A stretch of 64,000 nucleotides of DNA from Azospirillum brasilense (GTDB lineage Bacteria > Pseudomonadota > Alphaproteobacteria > Azospirillales > Azospirillaceae). Below, one piece after another: positions 7,877 to 16,191 of the stretch. A program made the position numbers and the translations under genes. The notes under the pieces were generated by a model. The model was not told the origin of the DNA, ran no database searches, and saw only the letters and a list, made by a program, of their open reading frames with translations. Positions within the stretch are counted from its first letter, which is position 1. Every line of letters begins with the position of its first letter. Location: NCBI RefSeq assembly GCF_005222205.1, contig NZ_CP032349.1, positions 558,001 through 622,000 of the forward strand, in the 5' to 3' direction.

Positions 7877-9058
7877 TTACTGGTTCGCGGCGGTCTCGAT
7901 GGCGTCCGCCGGCTTGCCCATCGCCACGGTCTTCGGGCTGATGCGGGCGCCGGGGCGGGCATGCTGGAGGCCGTTGACGACGATGCGCTCCCCGGCGGCG
8001 AGGCCGCTCTTGACCACCCGCAGCCCGTTCTGCGCAGCGCCGGGGATGATCTCGCGGTACTGCACCGTGTCGTCGCCGCCGACCACCAGGACGAATTTCT
8101 TGTCCTGGTCGGTGTTGATGGCGCGGTCCTCGACCATCAGCGCGTCGTGAGGGGTGCTGCCGCCGACCTTGACGCGGGCGTAGAGGCCGGGGACCAGCAT
8201 CCCGTCCGGATTGTCGAACTTGGCGCGCACGCGGATGGTGCCGGACACGGAATCGAGGCGGTTGTCCACATGCTCCACCGTGCCGCCGCGCGAATAGCCG
8301 CTCTCGTTGGCGAGGCCGAGCTGGACCGGCACGTCGGCGGCGTCCTTCACGTTGGCGATGTGGCGCAGGTAGGTCTGTTCGTCGACGTCGAAGGAGGCGT
8401 AGATCGGCGAGACCGAGACCAGCGTCGTCAGCGGGGCGGCGGAGGCGCCGGACGCCACGACGTTGCCCACCGTCGCCTCGGCGCGCGAGACGCGGCCGGA
8501 GATCGGGGCGGTCACCTGGGTGTGCTCCAGGTCGATGCGGGCGAGGTCGAGGGCGGCCTGCGCCGCCTTTAGGTTGGCGACCGCCTCGCGGGCGGCGTTC
8601 TCCTTCTCGTCCAGGGTCTGGCGCGAGACCGTGTTGTTCTGTACCAGCCGCTGGGCGCGGTCGAGATCGGCGGCGGTGAAGCGCACCGCGGCCTGCGCGG
8701 CGGCGACCTGGGCCTCGGCGCGGGCGACCTCGGCGACGTGGGGGCGCGGGTCGATGGTGAAGAGGGGATCGCCCTTCTTCACCAGGGCGCCGTTGCGGAA
8801 ATGCACGGCGGTGATGGCGCCCGACACCTGCGGGCGCACCTCCACCCGGTCGACCGCCTCCAGGCGGCCCGAGTAGGACTGCCAGTCGGTGATCTTGCGG
8901 GCGACGACCGGCGCCACGTCCACCTCGGGCGGCGGCGGGGCGGCGGCAGACGCCGCGGGGGCGTCGGCGTGGCCCTGGGTGGCGACGACGCCGGCGACAC
9001 CGGCGGTCGCGGCGCCGACGGCGAGAAGGAGGGCGAGCTTCGAAGGAGACAACGACAT
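7877..9058 (-). CDS. RND efflux periplasmic adaptor (membrane fusion protein), BpeE/MexE class
   Basis: Lipid- or membrane-anchored periplasmic subunit (393 aa) that links the RND permease to an outer-membrane channel. The N-terminal hydrophobic segment (LALLLAVGAATAGVAGVVA) has no lipobox Cys. It is followed by the lipoyl/barrel-sandwich half VRPQVSGAITAVHFRNG, an alpha-helical hairpin with QRLVQNNTVSRQTLDE, the second lipoyl half (LEHTQVTAPISGRVSRAEA), and beta-barrel sequence to the C-terminus. The ATG at 9056-9058 has an AGGAGA site. It lies 20 nt after the hydrolase gene and upstream of the permease, in the order of the Burkholderia llpE-bpeE-bpeF operon. A REP-like block separates it from the permease. 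Confidence 0.93.
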   Translation of the reverse strand: MSLSPSKLALLLAVGAATAGVAGVVATQGHADAPAASAAAPPPPEVDVAPVVARKITDWQSYSGRLEAVDRVEVRPQVSGAITAVHFRNGALVKKGDPLFTIDPRPHVAEVARAEAQVAAAQAAVRFTAADLDRAQRLVQNNTVSRQTLDEKENAAREAVANLKAAQAALDLARIDLEHTQVTAPISGRVSRAEATVGNVVASGASAAPLTTLVSVSPIYASFDVDEQTYLRHIANVKDAADVPVQLGLANESGYSRGGTVEHVDNRLDSVSGTIRVRAKFDNPDGMLVPGLYARVKVGGSTPHDALMVEDRAINTDQDKKFVLVVGGDDTVQYREIIPGAAQNGLRVVKSGLAAGERIVVNGLQHARPGARISPKTVAMGKPADAIETAANQ

Positions 9059-9078
9059 GGGACCACTCTCCTGGGGAG

Positions 9079-9930
9079 TCAGACGGGGACGCCGCGGCCG
9101 TCCGCGGAGGACAGGCGGCGGCGGAAAAAGTCGGCGACCGCCAGCAGCGCCGGGCGATGGCCGGGCAGGGCGGCGTGCGAAATGGCGGGGAAGCGGGTGA
9201 CCTCGGTGGGCACACCGGCTCCGATCAGGTTGGCGGCGTACTGCTCCGCCTCGATGCGCAGGACGTCCTTTTGCGCGGTGACGATCAGCGTCGGCGGCAG
9301 GCCGGCCAGCCTGCGGGAATCCAGCGGTGCGGCATAGGGGTGCACGCGCTGCGCCGCGTCGGGCAGATAGGCGCGGTAGCAGCGGGCGTAGGCGGTGGCT
9401 GGAACGTCGCACTGCATCGCCTGGGCGTCGCCGGCGCGGGTCAGGCTGGGGTCCAGCATCGGGCCGAGCAGGGCCTGGGCGCGGATGTCCACCTCGCCCT
9501 GGTCGCGGGCCAGGAAGGTCAGCGAGGCGGCGACATGGCCCCCCGCGTCGTGCCCGGCGACGCCCAGCCCGCCCTTGGCGATGTTTAGGTCGCGGGCTTC
9601 GGCGAGGGTCCACAGGGCGGCCTGATGGGCGTCGTGGGCGGCGGTGGGGAAGCAATGGGCCGGGGCCAGGGAGTAGCCGACCGAGACGACCAGCGCCGGC
9701 ACGCTCTCCGCGATGGCGGCGGCGGCGGTTTCCGCCTCCTCCAGCGAACCGGAGGTGAAGCCGCCGCCGTGCAGGTAGATCAGGGCCGGGACGGTCAGCC
9801 CGATCAGCGGCCGGTAGAGCCGCAGCCGGATGTCCTGGGCATGGCCGGCGATGGTCCGGTCATCGACCGAGAGCCGGCATGGCTCCGTTCCGGTACTGCG
9901 TGTGTTCGACTGATCCGACGAGCGGCCCAT
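9079..9930 (-). CDS. Lipase/esterase-like alpha/beta hydrolase (LlpE position), nucleophile replaced
   Basis: Hormone-sensitive-lipase-type alpha/beta hydrolase (about 283 aa). The oxyanion-hole motif HGGG is at residues 54-57, and acid and His positions of the triad are recognisable near D222 (QKDVLR) and H252 (ISHAA). The nucleophile elbow, normally GDSAG, reads GHDAG at 126-130, so the catalytic Ser is Asp128. It may be inactive as an esterase or use Asp. It is first in the adaptor-permease operon, the place held by llpE in Burkholderia bpeEF/ceoAB operons, where it is dispensable for efflux (family knowledge). Start choice is weak: ATG 9928-9930 has no good ribosome site, and a GTG at 9949-9951 is an alternative. 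Confidence 0.8.
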   Translation of the reverse strand: MGRSSDQSNTRSTGTEPCRLSVDDRTIAGHAQDIRLRLYRPLIGLTVPALIYLHGGGFTSGSLEEAETAAAAIAESVPALVVSVGYSLAPAHCFPTAAHDAHQAALWTLAEARDLNIAKGGLGVAGHDAGGHVAASLTFLARDQGEVDIRAQALLGPMLDPSLTRAGDAQAMQCDVPATAYARCYRAYLPDAAQRVHPYAAPLDSRRLAGLPPTLIVTAQKDVLRIEAEQYAANLIGAGVPTEVTRFPAISHAALPGHRPALLAVADFFRRRLSSADGRGVPV

Positions 9931-10029
9931 GATCCGACGGTGCCCCGGCACCCCTCCCGCATTGCAACAGGAGGGAGTGTGGGCGTTTGGCCGGTCGGAA
10001 TAAATATGCGGTCAACGGCAACACAATTC

Positions 10030-10052
10030 GGATCGGATGAACAATCCGATCC
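10030..10052. promoter_or_regulatory. Perfect 9-bp inverted repeat in the lysR-hydrolase gap
   Basis: GGATCGGAT and ATCCGATCC flank a 5-nt spacer. The repeat lies between the lysR stop (10067) and the hydrolase start (9930), ~100 nt upstream of the efflux operon. No T-run follows on either strand, so an operator is likelier than a terminator. The LysR protein encoded next door is the obvious candidate ligand. Confidence 0.45.
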
Positions 10053-10066
10053 ACATGAGGCCCGGC

Positions 10067-11065
10067 TCACACCACGCAGAGACGGGTACCCTCCGGTTCC
10101 GCAGTGGCGGGAGCCGGCTTGGGCTTTTCCCGCTCCGGGCACTCGTAGCCGTCGATCTCCTCGCCCTGCATCAGCGGGCAGCCCTCGAACAGTTCGGCGA
10201 CCCAGTCGACGAAGGCGCGGACCTTGGGCGACAGGTGGCGGTTGTGCGGGTAGAGCGCGGAGATCGGCATCAGGGCCGGGCGCCACTCCTTGAGGATCTC
10301 CACCAGGGCGCCGCTGCGCAGGTGGGGCAACGCCATGAAACGCGCCGTCTGCCCGATGCCCAACCCCTCCAGCGCGCAGGTGACGTAGGCGTCGGCGTCG
10401 TTGACCGAGACCGGGCCGTTCAGCCTCACCTCGTGGATGACGCCGTCGCGCTCGAAGCTCATCTCGTGCATCTTGCCGGTGCGGGTGAAGTAGTTGACCG
10501 CGGTGTGACCCTCCAGTTCCTCGAGGGTCCGGGGCGTGCCGTGGCGGGCGAGATAGGCCGGGCTGGCGACGGTCACCGGGCGGAAGGCGCCGACCCGGCG
10601 GGCGATCAGGCTGGAATCCACCAGATCGCCGACGCGCAGCACGCAATCCACCCCCTCCTGGATCAGGTCGATGGGGCGGTCGCTCATCCCGATCATGATC
10701 TCGATGTCGGGGTAGCGGGCGTGGAACTCGTGGATGGTCGGGATGATGATGAGCCGCCCGACCGAGCCCGGCATGTCCACCCGCAGCCGCCCGCGCGGTG
10801 TCTTGCGGGCGCTGGTGAAGGAGGTCTCGATCTCCTCCAGGTCGGAGAGGATGCGGGTGGCGCCCTCCAGATAAGCGGCGCCGTCGAGCGTCAGGCTCAG
10901 CTTGCGGGTCGTCCGCTGGAGCAGGCGGACCCCGAGGGCCGCTTCCAGATTCTGGATGGTCGTCGTCACCGAGGCGCGCGGCAGGCCCAGCGTGTCGGCG
11001 GCCTTGGTGAAGCTGTTGACCTCGACGACGCGGACGAAGACGCGCATCGCGTGCAGTTTGTCCAT
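10067..11065 (-). CDS. LysR family regulator of the RND efflux operon (BpeT/CeoR-like position)
   Basis: LysR-type regulator of 332 aa. The N-terminal winged HTH (residues 1-60) includes the segment SFTKAADTLGLPRASVTTTI and is followed by the coiled linker and an effector-binding domain beginning near RGRLRVDMP. Length is normal for the family plus a ~25-residue C-terminal tail rich in K/P/E. The ATG at 11063-11065 gives the usual LysR start, MDKLHAMRVFV. It lies just upstream of, and on the same strand as, the hydrolase-adaptor-permease genes, with a 136-nt gap that holds an inverted repeat. In Burkholderia, BpeT/CeoR regulators next to homologous pumps activate them in response to drugs or salicylate; the same role is inferred. 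Confidence 0.88.
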   Translation of the reverse strand: MDKLHAMRVFVRVVEVNSFTKAADTLGLPRASVTTTIQNLEAALGVRLLQRTTRKLSLTLDGAAYLEGATRILSDLEEIETSFTSARKTPRGRLRVDMPGSVGRLIIIPTIHEFHARYPDIEIMIGMSDRPIDLIQEGVDCVLRVGDLVDSSLIARRVGAFRPVTVASPAYLARHGTPRTLEELEGHTAVNYFTRTGKMHEMSFERDGVIHEVRLNGPVSVNDADAYVTCALEGLGIGQTARFMALPHLRSGALVEILKEWRPALMPISALYPHNRHLSPKVRAFVDWVAELFEGCPLMQGEEIDGYECPEREKPKPAPATAEPEGTRLCVV

Positions 11066-11365
11066 GGTCGGTCCATCGACGCAGTGGGGACGGTCCGGCC
11101 CGTGTTTGGATAGACCCAAACGGAGCGGGCCGGGCTGCGCCTATCTAAGCACAGCCCGGCCGGAAGTCGATGGGGCTTTGGTGGGGCGGGACGGCAGTCG
11201 CTTTGGTTGTCCCCTCTCCCCCCTGGGGAGAGGGTTAGGGTGAGGGGGGTGCGCTTTTGCCGGACGTACCGCTACGCGCATCCCCCTCACCGGCCCTTCG
11301 GGCCACCCTCTCCCCGGAGGGGAGAGGGCTAAAACAGTCGATGCGCTTGCTGCGGGCAGGCTCCC
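11066..11365. other. 300-nt intergenic region
   Basis: No gene is seen between the lysR start and the MFS stop. It contains the presumptive lysR promoter (no clear consensus) and, at 11211-11330, two facing REP-like palindromes. Confidence 0.5.
11211..11330. repeat. Pair of facing REP-like palindromes
   Basis: Two copies of a CCCTCTCCCC/GGGGAGAGGG hairpin lie at about 11211-11250 and 11282-11330, in opposite orientation, each with a trailing GGGTTAGGGTGAGG-type or matching CCTCACC tail. They sit after the MFS stop. They belong to the same family as the block at 7761-7871 and may end or stabilise transcripts. Confidence 0.6.
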
Positions 11366-12652
11366 TCAGGTGGCCGGCACCGGCTTGGCGGCCGGGGCGC
11401 GGCCCAGCGTCGGGACCAGCAGCGCGGCCCCCAGGCAGAGCAGCCCGGCGATGAAGAAGGCCGGCAGATAGCTGTCCAGCGTGCTGCGGGCATAGCCGGC
11501 CCCGAAGGCGGCGCAGGCGGCGCCGATCTGGTGCCCGGCGAAGACCCAGCCGAAGACGAGGTTGGCGCGCTCCCGCCCGAAGCGCTCCGCCGTCAGCCGG
11601 ACGGTCGGCGGCACGGTGGCGATCCAGTCCAGCCCGTAGAACACCGCGAACAGAGACAGGCCGTAGAGCGTGAAGTCGGAATAGGGCAGGAACAGCAGCG
11701 ACAGCCCGCGCAGCCCGTAATACCAGAACAGGAGCCAGCGGTTGTCGTAGCGGTCGGACAGCCAGCCCGAGGCGACCGTGCCGACGAAGTCGAAGATCCC
11801 CATCAGCGCCAGCAGGCCGGCGGCCCGCACCTCCGGCACGCCGAAATCGACGCAGAGCGGGATCAGGTGGGTCTGGATCAGCCCGTTGGTGCTCGCCCCG
11901 CAGATGAAGAAGGTGGCGAACAGCACCCAGAAGACCCGCGTCTTCGACGCGTCGCGCAGGGCGCCCAAGGCGGCGGCCACCACCGATCCGGCGGGCGGCG
12001 GCGGGGCGGTCGCCGCGCCCTCCTCGCCATAGGCGGCCAGCCCGAGGTCGGACGGACGGTCGCGCATCAGGGCGAGCACGGCCAGCGCCGCCACCCACAG
12101 CAGCCCGCACAGCAGCGCCAGCGCGACGCGCCAGCCCATCTGCTCGGTCAGCATCGACAGCAGCGGCATGAAGACGAGCTGCCCGGTGGCCGAGCTGGCG
12201 GTCAGCAGGCCGACAACCAGCCCGCGCCGCCGGCTGAACCAGCGCGTCGCCACGGTGGCGCCCAGCACCATCGCGGTCAGGCCGGTGCCGAAGCCGACGA
12301 CGAAGCCCCACAGCAGGATCAACTGCCAGACCTCGCGCATGGCGAGCGACAGCAGCAGCCCGCCGCTGACCAGCGTCAGCGAGGACAGCACCATCCGCTT
12401 GACGCCGTAGCGGTTGATGAGCGCGGCGGCGAACGGCCCCATCAGGCCGAACAGCAGCAGGCGGATGGCGAGCGCCACCGAGATGTCGGCGGTGGACCAG
12501 CCGAACTCGCGTTGCAGAGGCAGCAGGAGGACGCCGGGGGCGCCGACGGCACCCGCCGACACCAGCATGGTCAGGAAGGTGACGCCGACGACGGCCCAGC
12601 CGTAATGGACGTTGCGCCGCGCCAGCGCGGCGGCAATGGGGGAGGACAGCAT
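11366..12652 (-). CDS. MFS transporter (OFA/monocarboxylate type)
   Basis: Major facilitator of 428 aa with about 12 membrane helices and a central loop near residues 215-235. The helix 2-3 loop has the signature N-R-Y-G-V-K-R, and helix 4 starts R-W-F-S-R-R-R-G. The FGWSTADIS segment after helix 1 is typical of the oxalate:formate/monocarboxylate antiporter-like group, so a small organic acid is a likely substrate (inference). It is the last gene in a minus-strand run SDR-thiolase-MFS, 28 nt after the thiolase stop, and likely imports or exports a substrate of those enzymes. Confidence 0.85.
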   Translation of the reverse strand: MLSSPIAAALARRNVHYGWAVVGVTFLTMLVSAGAVGAPGVLLLPLQREFGWSTADISVALAIRLLLFGLMGPFAAALINRYGVKRMVLSSLTLVSGGLLLSLAMREVWQLILLWGFVVGFGTGLTAMVLGATVATRWFSRRRGLVVGLLTASSATGQLVFMPLLSMLTEQMGWRVALALLCGLLWVAALAVLALMRDRPSDLGLAAYGEEGAATAPPPPAGSVVAAALGALRDASKTRVFWVLFATFFICGASTNGLIQTHLIPLCVDFGVPEVRAAGLLALMGIFDFVGTVASGWLSDRYDNRWLLFWYYGLRGLSLLFLPYSDFTLYGLSLFAVFYGLDWIATVPPTVRLTAERFGRERANLVFGWVFAGHQIGAACAAFGAGYARSTLDSYLPAFFIAGLLCLGAALLVPTLGRAPAAKPVPAT

Positions 12653-12680
12653 GGGTGTGCTTCCGGTTGGGCGGACAGGG

Positions 12681-13871
12681 TCAGACGGACCGTTCGACCG
12701 CGATGGCGGTGGCTTCGCCGCCGCCGATGCACAGGGACGCGACGCCGCGGCGCAGCCCCCGCGCGGCCAGCGCGTGCAGCAGCGTCACGATCAGCCGCGC
12801 GCCGGTGGCGCCGATCGGGTGGCCGAGCGCGCAGGCCCCGCCGTTGACGTTCAGCGCGTCGCGGGGGATGCCCAGATCGCGCTGCGCCGCCATGGCGACG
12901 ACCGCGAAGGCCTCGTTGATCTCGAACAGATCGACGTCGCCCACACCCCAGCCGACGCGGTCGAGGAGCTTGCGGATCGCCGGGATGGGGGCCGTGGTGA
13001 ACCAGGCCGGGTCCTGGCTGTGGGTGGCGTGGCCCAGGATGGTCGCCATCACGGGCAGCCCCTCGCGCTCGGCCAGCGAGCGGCGGGTGAGCAGCAGCGC
13101 CGCCGCCCCGTCGGCGTTGGCCGAGGAGCTGGCCGCGGTGATCGTGCCGTCGCGGCGGAAGGCCGGCTTCAGGGCAGGAATCTTCTCCGGCGCGACCTTC
13201 AGCGGGTTCTCGTCGTCGGCGACGGTCCGCTCGCCACCTTTGACGGCGAGAGTGACGGGCGCGATCTCCGCGGCGAAGGCGCCGCTCGCGATGGCGGCGC
13301 GGGCGCGGGTCAGCGTCTCGACGGCGTAGGCGTCCTGCTCGGCGCGGGTGAAACCGTAGAGGTCGGCGGTCGCCTCGCCGAAATCGCCCATCGGGCGCCC
13401 GCCCTCATAGGCGTCCTCCAGCCCGTCGAGCATCAGGTGGTCGAGGATGCGGTCGTGCCCGATGCGGTAGCCGCCGCGCGCCTTGGCCAGCAGGTAGGGC
13501 GCGTTGGACATCGACTCCATGCCGCCGGCGACCACGAGGTCGGCGGAGCCGGCGCGGATCAGGTCGTGGGCGAACATCGTCGCCTTCATGCCGGAGCCGC
13601 AGACCTTGTTGACGGTGGTGGCGCCGGTGGCGTCGGGCAGACCGGCGCCGCGCGCCGCCTGCCGGGCCGGCGCCTGCCCCTGGCCGGCGGGCAGAACGCA
13701 GCCGAGCAGAACCTCGTCCACGCGCTCCGGCGCTACCCCGGCGCGGCTCAGCGCCGCGCGGACGGCGTGGGCGCCCAGCGCGTGGGCGGGCAGAGCCGAC
13801 AGCTCCCCCTGGAAACGGCCGAGCGGCGTGCGCGCGGCGGACACGATGACGACAGGGTCCGTTGCGTCCAT
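12681..13871 (-). CDS. Acetyl-CoA C-acyltransferase (thiolase)
   Basis: Condensing/thiolytic enzyme of 396 aa, the normal family length. It splits 3-oxoacyl-CoA with CoA or condenses two acetyl-CoA. The acylation-site Cys is in VNKVCGSGMKA (about residue 92). NEAFAVV, GGACALGHPIGATGARL with the catalytic His, and the second Cys in LCIGGGEA are all intact. An AAAGGAG ribosome site lies 10 nt upstream of the ATG. It is 28 nt downstream of an SDR gene and upstream of an MFS gene. With the divergent TetR repressor this makes a self-contained, ligand-inducible beta-oxidation-like unit. Whether it is degradative or acetoacetyl-CoA-forming is not resolved. Confidence 0.93.
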   Translation of the reverse strand: MDATDPVVIVSAARTPLGRFQGELSALPAHALGAHAVRAALSRAGVAPERVDEVLLGCVLPAGQGQAPARQAARGAGLPDATGATTVNKVCGSGMKATMFAHDLIRAGSADLVVAGGMESMSNAPYLLAKARGGYRIGHDRILDHLMLDGLEDAYEGGRPMGDFGEATADLYGFTRAEQDAYAVETLTRARAAIASGAFAAEIAPVTLAVKGGERTVADDENPLKVAPEKIPALKPAFRRDGTITAASSSANADGAAALLLTRRSLAEREGLPVMATILGHATHSQDPAWFTTAPIPAIRKLLDRVGWGVGDVDLFEINEAFAVVAMAAQRDLGIPRDALNVNGGACALGHPIGATGARLIVTLLHALAARGLRRGVASLCIGGGEATAIAVERSV

Positions 13872-13899
13872 GATCGCGAACTCCTTTATGGGATGGGGA

Positions 13900-14655
13900 T
13901 CACTGCACCGTCAGGCCGCCGTCGACGTTGATCGACTGGCCGGTGATGAAGGACGCGGCGTCGGAGCACAGCCAGACCACGGTGTCGGCGACCTCGCGCG
14001 GCTGGCCGACGCGACCGACCGGGTGCAGCGGGCCGAGCGCCGCGTTGACCGCCTCCTCCCCGCCGAAGGACCCGGCGCTCATCGGCGTCTGGATGATCGC
14101 CGGGCAGACGGCGTTGACGCGCACGCCGGACTTGGCGACCTCGATGGCGACGCTGCGGGTCATGCCCTCGACCGCCGCCTTGCTGGCGGAATAGACGCTG
14201 TTGCCGGCCAGCCCGATCTGGCCCAGCACCGAGCCGGTGGACACGATGGCGCCCTTGCCCTGCCGCAGCATGATCGGCAGCTCGTGCTTCAGGCACAGCC
14301 AGACGCCCTTGATGTTGACGGCGACCATGCGGTCGAAGTCGGCCTCCGTCGTGTCGGCCACCGACCGGCCGAAATGGATGCCGGCGTTGTTGAAGGCGTA
14401 GTCGAGCCGGCCGTGGTCCCGCTCGATCCGGGCGAACAGGGCGGCGACCTCCTCGGCGTCGGCGACGTCGGCCTGGACGAAGACGGCGCGCCCGCCGGCC
14501 TGCCGGACGAGGTCCACCGTCTCCAGCCCCTCCGCCTCGCGCCGCCCGGTGACGATGGCCGTGGCGCCTGCCTTGGCGAAGGCCACCGCCGTCGCCCGCC
14601 CGATGCCCGAGGTGCCGCCGGTGACCAGGGCCACGCCGCCGCTCATATCCGTCAT
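13900..14655 (-). CDS. Short-chain dehydrogenase/reductase (glucose-1-/3-oxoacyl-type SDR)
   Basis: Classical SDR of about 251 aa that moves hydride between NAD(P)H and a hydroxyl/keto substrate. It shows the cofactor motif GGTSGIG near residue 13, NNAG, the catalytic Ser in VSTGSVLG, and Y-x3-K in YSASK, with the usual C-terminal INVDGG. The chosen ATG (14653-14655) follows a GGAGAGGA ribosome site; ATGs at 14646 and 14667 are alternatives. It heads the operon SDR-thiolase-MFS and is divergent from a TetR gene whose operator array (14683-14728) covers its upstream region. The substrate may be a 3-hydroxyacyl-CoA that the thiolase then cleaves (inference). Confidence 0.88.
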   Translation of the reverse strand: MTDMSGGVALVTGGTSGIGRATAVAFAKAGATAIVTGRREAEGLETVDLVRQAGGRAVFVQADVADAEEVAALFARIERDHGRLDYAFNNAGIHFGRSVADTTEADFDRMVAVNIKGVWLCLKHELPIMLRQGKGAIVSTGSVLGQIGLAGNSVYSASKAAVEGMTRSVAIEVAKSGVRVNAVCPAIIQTPMSAGSFGGEEAVNAALGPLHPVGRVGQPREVADTVVWLCSDAASFITGQSINVDGGLTVQ

Positions 14656-14682
14656 TGTCCTCTCCATGCTCGCTGGGCTATG

Positions 14683-14728
14683 ATGATGGTCATCATGAAT
14701 GGACTTATTCATGACGTCCATCATGAAT
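14683..14728. promoter_or_regulatory. TetR operator array of three TCATGAAT half-sites
   Basis: TCATGAAT (14693-14700), its reverse ATTCATGA (14707-14714) and TCATGAAT again (14721-14728) are spaced by 6 nt each, forming two overlapping 8-bp inverted repeats. An extra palindrome, ATGATG-GT-CATCAT, is at 14683-14696. The array lies between the divergent SDR and TetR starts and is AT-rich against its surroundings, as expected for an operator controlling both. Confidence 0.65.
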
Positions 14729-14781
14729 ATCGGCCGAAGCCCCCACGATGGAGGCGTGGCAGCCATGCACAGGGTGACGAC

Positions 14782-15390
14782 GTGAAGGTTTCCAAGGAAA
14801 AGGCGGCGGAGAACCGCGCCGCCATCGTCAAGGCGGCGGGACGCCTGTTCCGCGAGCGCGGATTCGACAAGGTCGGGGTGGCGGAGATCACCAAGGCCGC
14901 CGGGCTGACCCACGGCGGCTTCTACGGCCATTTCGCCTCGAAGGACGCGCTGGCCGCCGAGGCGTGCGAGGCCGCCTTCACGGAAAGCCTCGACCGGCTG
15001 CCCGCCGACGAGGAGTCGCCCGAGGGAGCGCTCGACGCCTTCCTGACGCGCTACCTGAGCGACCGGCACCGCGACCGTCCGGACGCTGGCTGCCCGATGG
15101 CCGCCTTCGCCGGGGAGGTGGCGCGGCAGGACCCCGCGGTGCAGGAGCGCTTCGGCGCCGGTGTCGAGCGTTTCTTCGAGGCGGTGGAGAAGCGCCTGCC
15201 GGAGAGGGACGGGGAGGGTGACGCCGGCCGCCGCGACCGCACCATCGCCATCGTGTCGGCCCTGGTCGGCGGCATGGCGCTGGCCCGCGCCACCGCACCG
15301 ACCGAACCCGAGCGGTCGGCGGAGATCCTGGCGGCGCTGCGCCGTCAGCTCGGCGTCCTGGGGGACGGCGTGGGAAATGGCGGGGCGTGA
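14782..15390 (+). CDS. TetR/AcrR family transcriptional regulator
   Basis: Repressor of 202 aa. The N-terminal HTH runs from [18 protein letters not shown] through [20 protein letters not shown], a textbook TetR DNA-binding domain; the remainder is the ligand-binding helical domain. The GTG start at 14782 has AGGGTGAC just upstream and begins the typical [12 protein letters not shown]-terminus; no in-frame ATG lies near. It is divergent from SDR-thiolase-MFS across an operator array, so it probably represses that operon and itself until a ligand (an acyl-CoA, ketone or phenolic) binds. It converges on fhuC with 12 nt between stops. Confidence 0.9.
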   Translation: MKVSKEKAAENRAAIVKAAGRLFRERGFDKVGVAEITKAAGLTHGGFYGHFASKDALAAEACEAAFTESLDRLPADEESPEGALDAFLTRYLSDRHRDRPDAGCPMAAFAGEVARQDPAVQERFGAGVERFFEAVEKRLPERDGEGDAGRRDRTIAIVSALVGGMALARATAPTEPERSAEILAALRRQLGVLGDGVGNGGA

Positions 15391-15402
15391 GCCCGCCGGT
15401 GC

Positions 15403-16191
15403 TCAGCGCACCAGCGCGACCGGCTCGCCGCTGTCCGGATGGGGGATCACCGCCATCGGCACTCCGTAGACGGCGCCCAGCCGGTCGGGCGTCATGATCT
15501 CGGCCGGGGTCCCGCGGTCGATCAGCCGCCCGCCCTGCAGGGCGACGATGTCGTCGCAGAAGCGCGCCGCCATGTTCACGTCGTGCAGCACCGCGACGAC
15601 CCCGATGCCGCGCTCGCGCGACAGGCGGCGGACCAGGGCCAGCACCTCCACCTGATGGGCGACGTCGAGCGCCGAGATCGGCTCGTCGAGCAGCAGGCAG
15701 CCGGCGTCCTGCGCGATCAGCATGGCCAGCCACACCCGCTGCCGCTCGCCGCCCGACAGGCTGTCGACCAGCCGGTCGGCGAAGGGCGCGGTGTCGGTCA
15801 GCGCCAGCGCCTCCTCCACCTTGCGGGCGTCCTTCGCGCGGAAGGCGCCGAGCGCGCCGTGCCAGGGATAGCGGCCGAGCGCCACCAGCTCGCGCACCAG
15901 CAGCCCGGACGCCGCGGGCATGTGCTGCGGCAGGTAGCCGATGCGGCGGGCGAGCGCCCGCTGCCGCCAGCGGTCCAGGGGCCGGCCGTCGAACAGCACC
16001 CGCCCGCTGCTGGCCGGCTGCTGGCGGGCGAGGATCTTCAGCAGGGTTGATTTGCCCGAGCCGTTGTGGCCGATCAGCGCGGTCACCCGGTGGGGGAAGA
16101 GGTCGCAGGACGGCAGGTCGAGAAGGAGGCGCTCCGGCAGGGCGAAGCGCACCCCGTCGAGGCGGAACATCGGCTCCATGGCGGGCGTCAT
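15403..16191 (-). CDS. Iron-siderophore ABC transporter ATP-binding protein (FhuC-like)
   Basis: Cytoplasmic ATPase (262 aa) energising ferric-siderophore import. Walker A is GHNGSGKST, the signature motif is LSGGERQR, Walker B is CLLLDEP with the following switch His in VLHDVNMA. Homology pattern and operon place it with FhuC/FepC. Its ATG (complement of 16189-16191) overlaps the TGA of the siderophore-interacting protein gene as ATGA, implying translational coupling. It is the last gene in the run receptor-fhuD-fhuB-sip-fhuC and converges on the TetR gene. Confidence 0.92.
   Translation of the reverse strand: MTPAMEPMFRLDGVRFALPERLLLDLPSCDLFPHRVTALIGHNGSGKSTLLKILARQQPASSGRVLFDGRPLDRWRQRALARRIGYLPQHMPAASGLLVRELVALGRYPWHGALGAFRAKDARKVEEALALTDTAPFADRLVDSLSGGERQRVWLAMLIAQDAGCLLLDEPISALDVAHQVEVLALVRRLSRERGIGVVAVLHDVNMAARFCDDIVALQGGRLIDRGTPAEIMTPDRLGAVYGVPMAVIPHPDSGEPVALVR

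Noticed and set aside
9949-9951. GTG as start of the alpha/beta hydrolase
   Set aside because: A GGGAGG sequence directly abuts it with no spacer, so initiation there is doubtful; kept only as an alternative.
13504-14781. Long upstream extension of the TetR frame
   Set aside because: It crosses the antisense of the thiolase and SDR genes and the operator array; the TetR domain begins cleanly at the GTG 14782.
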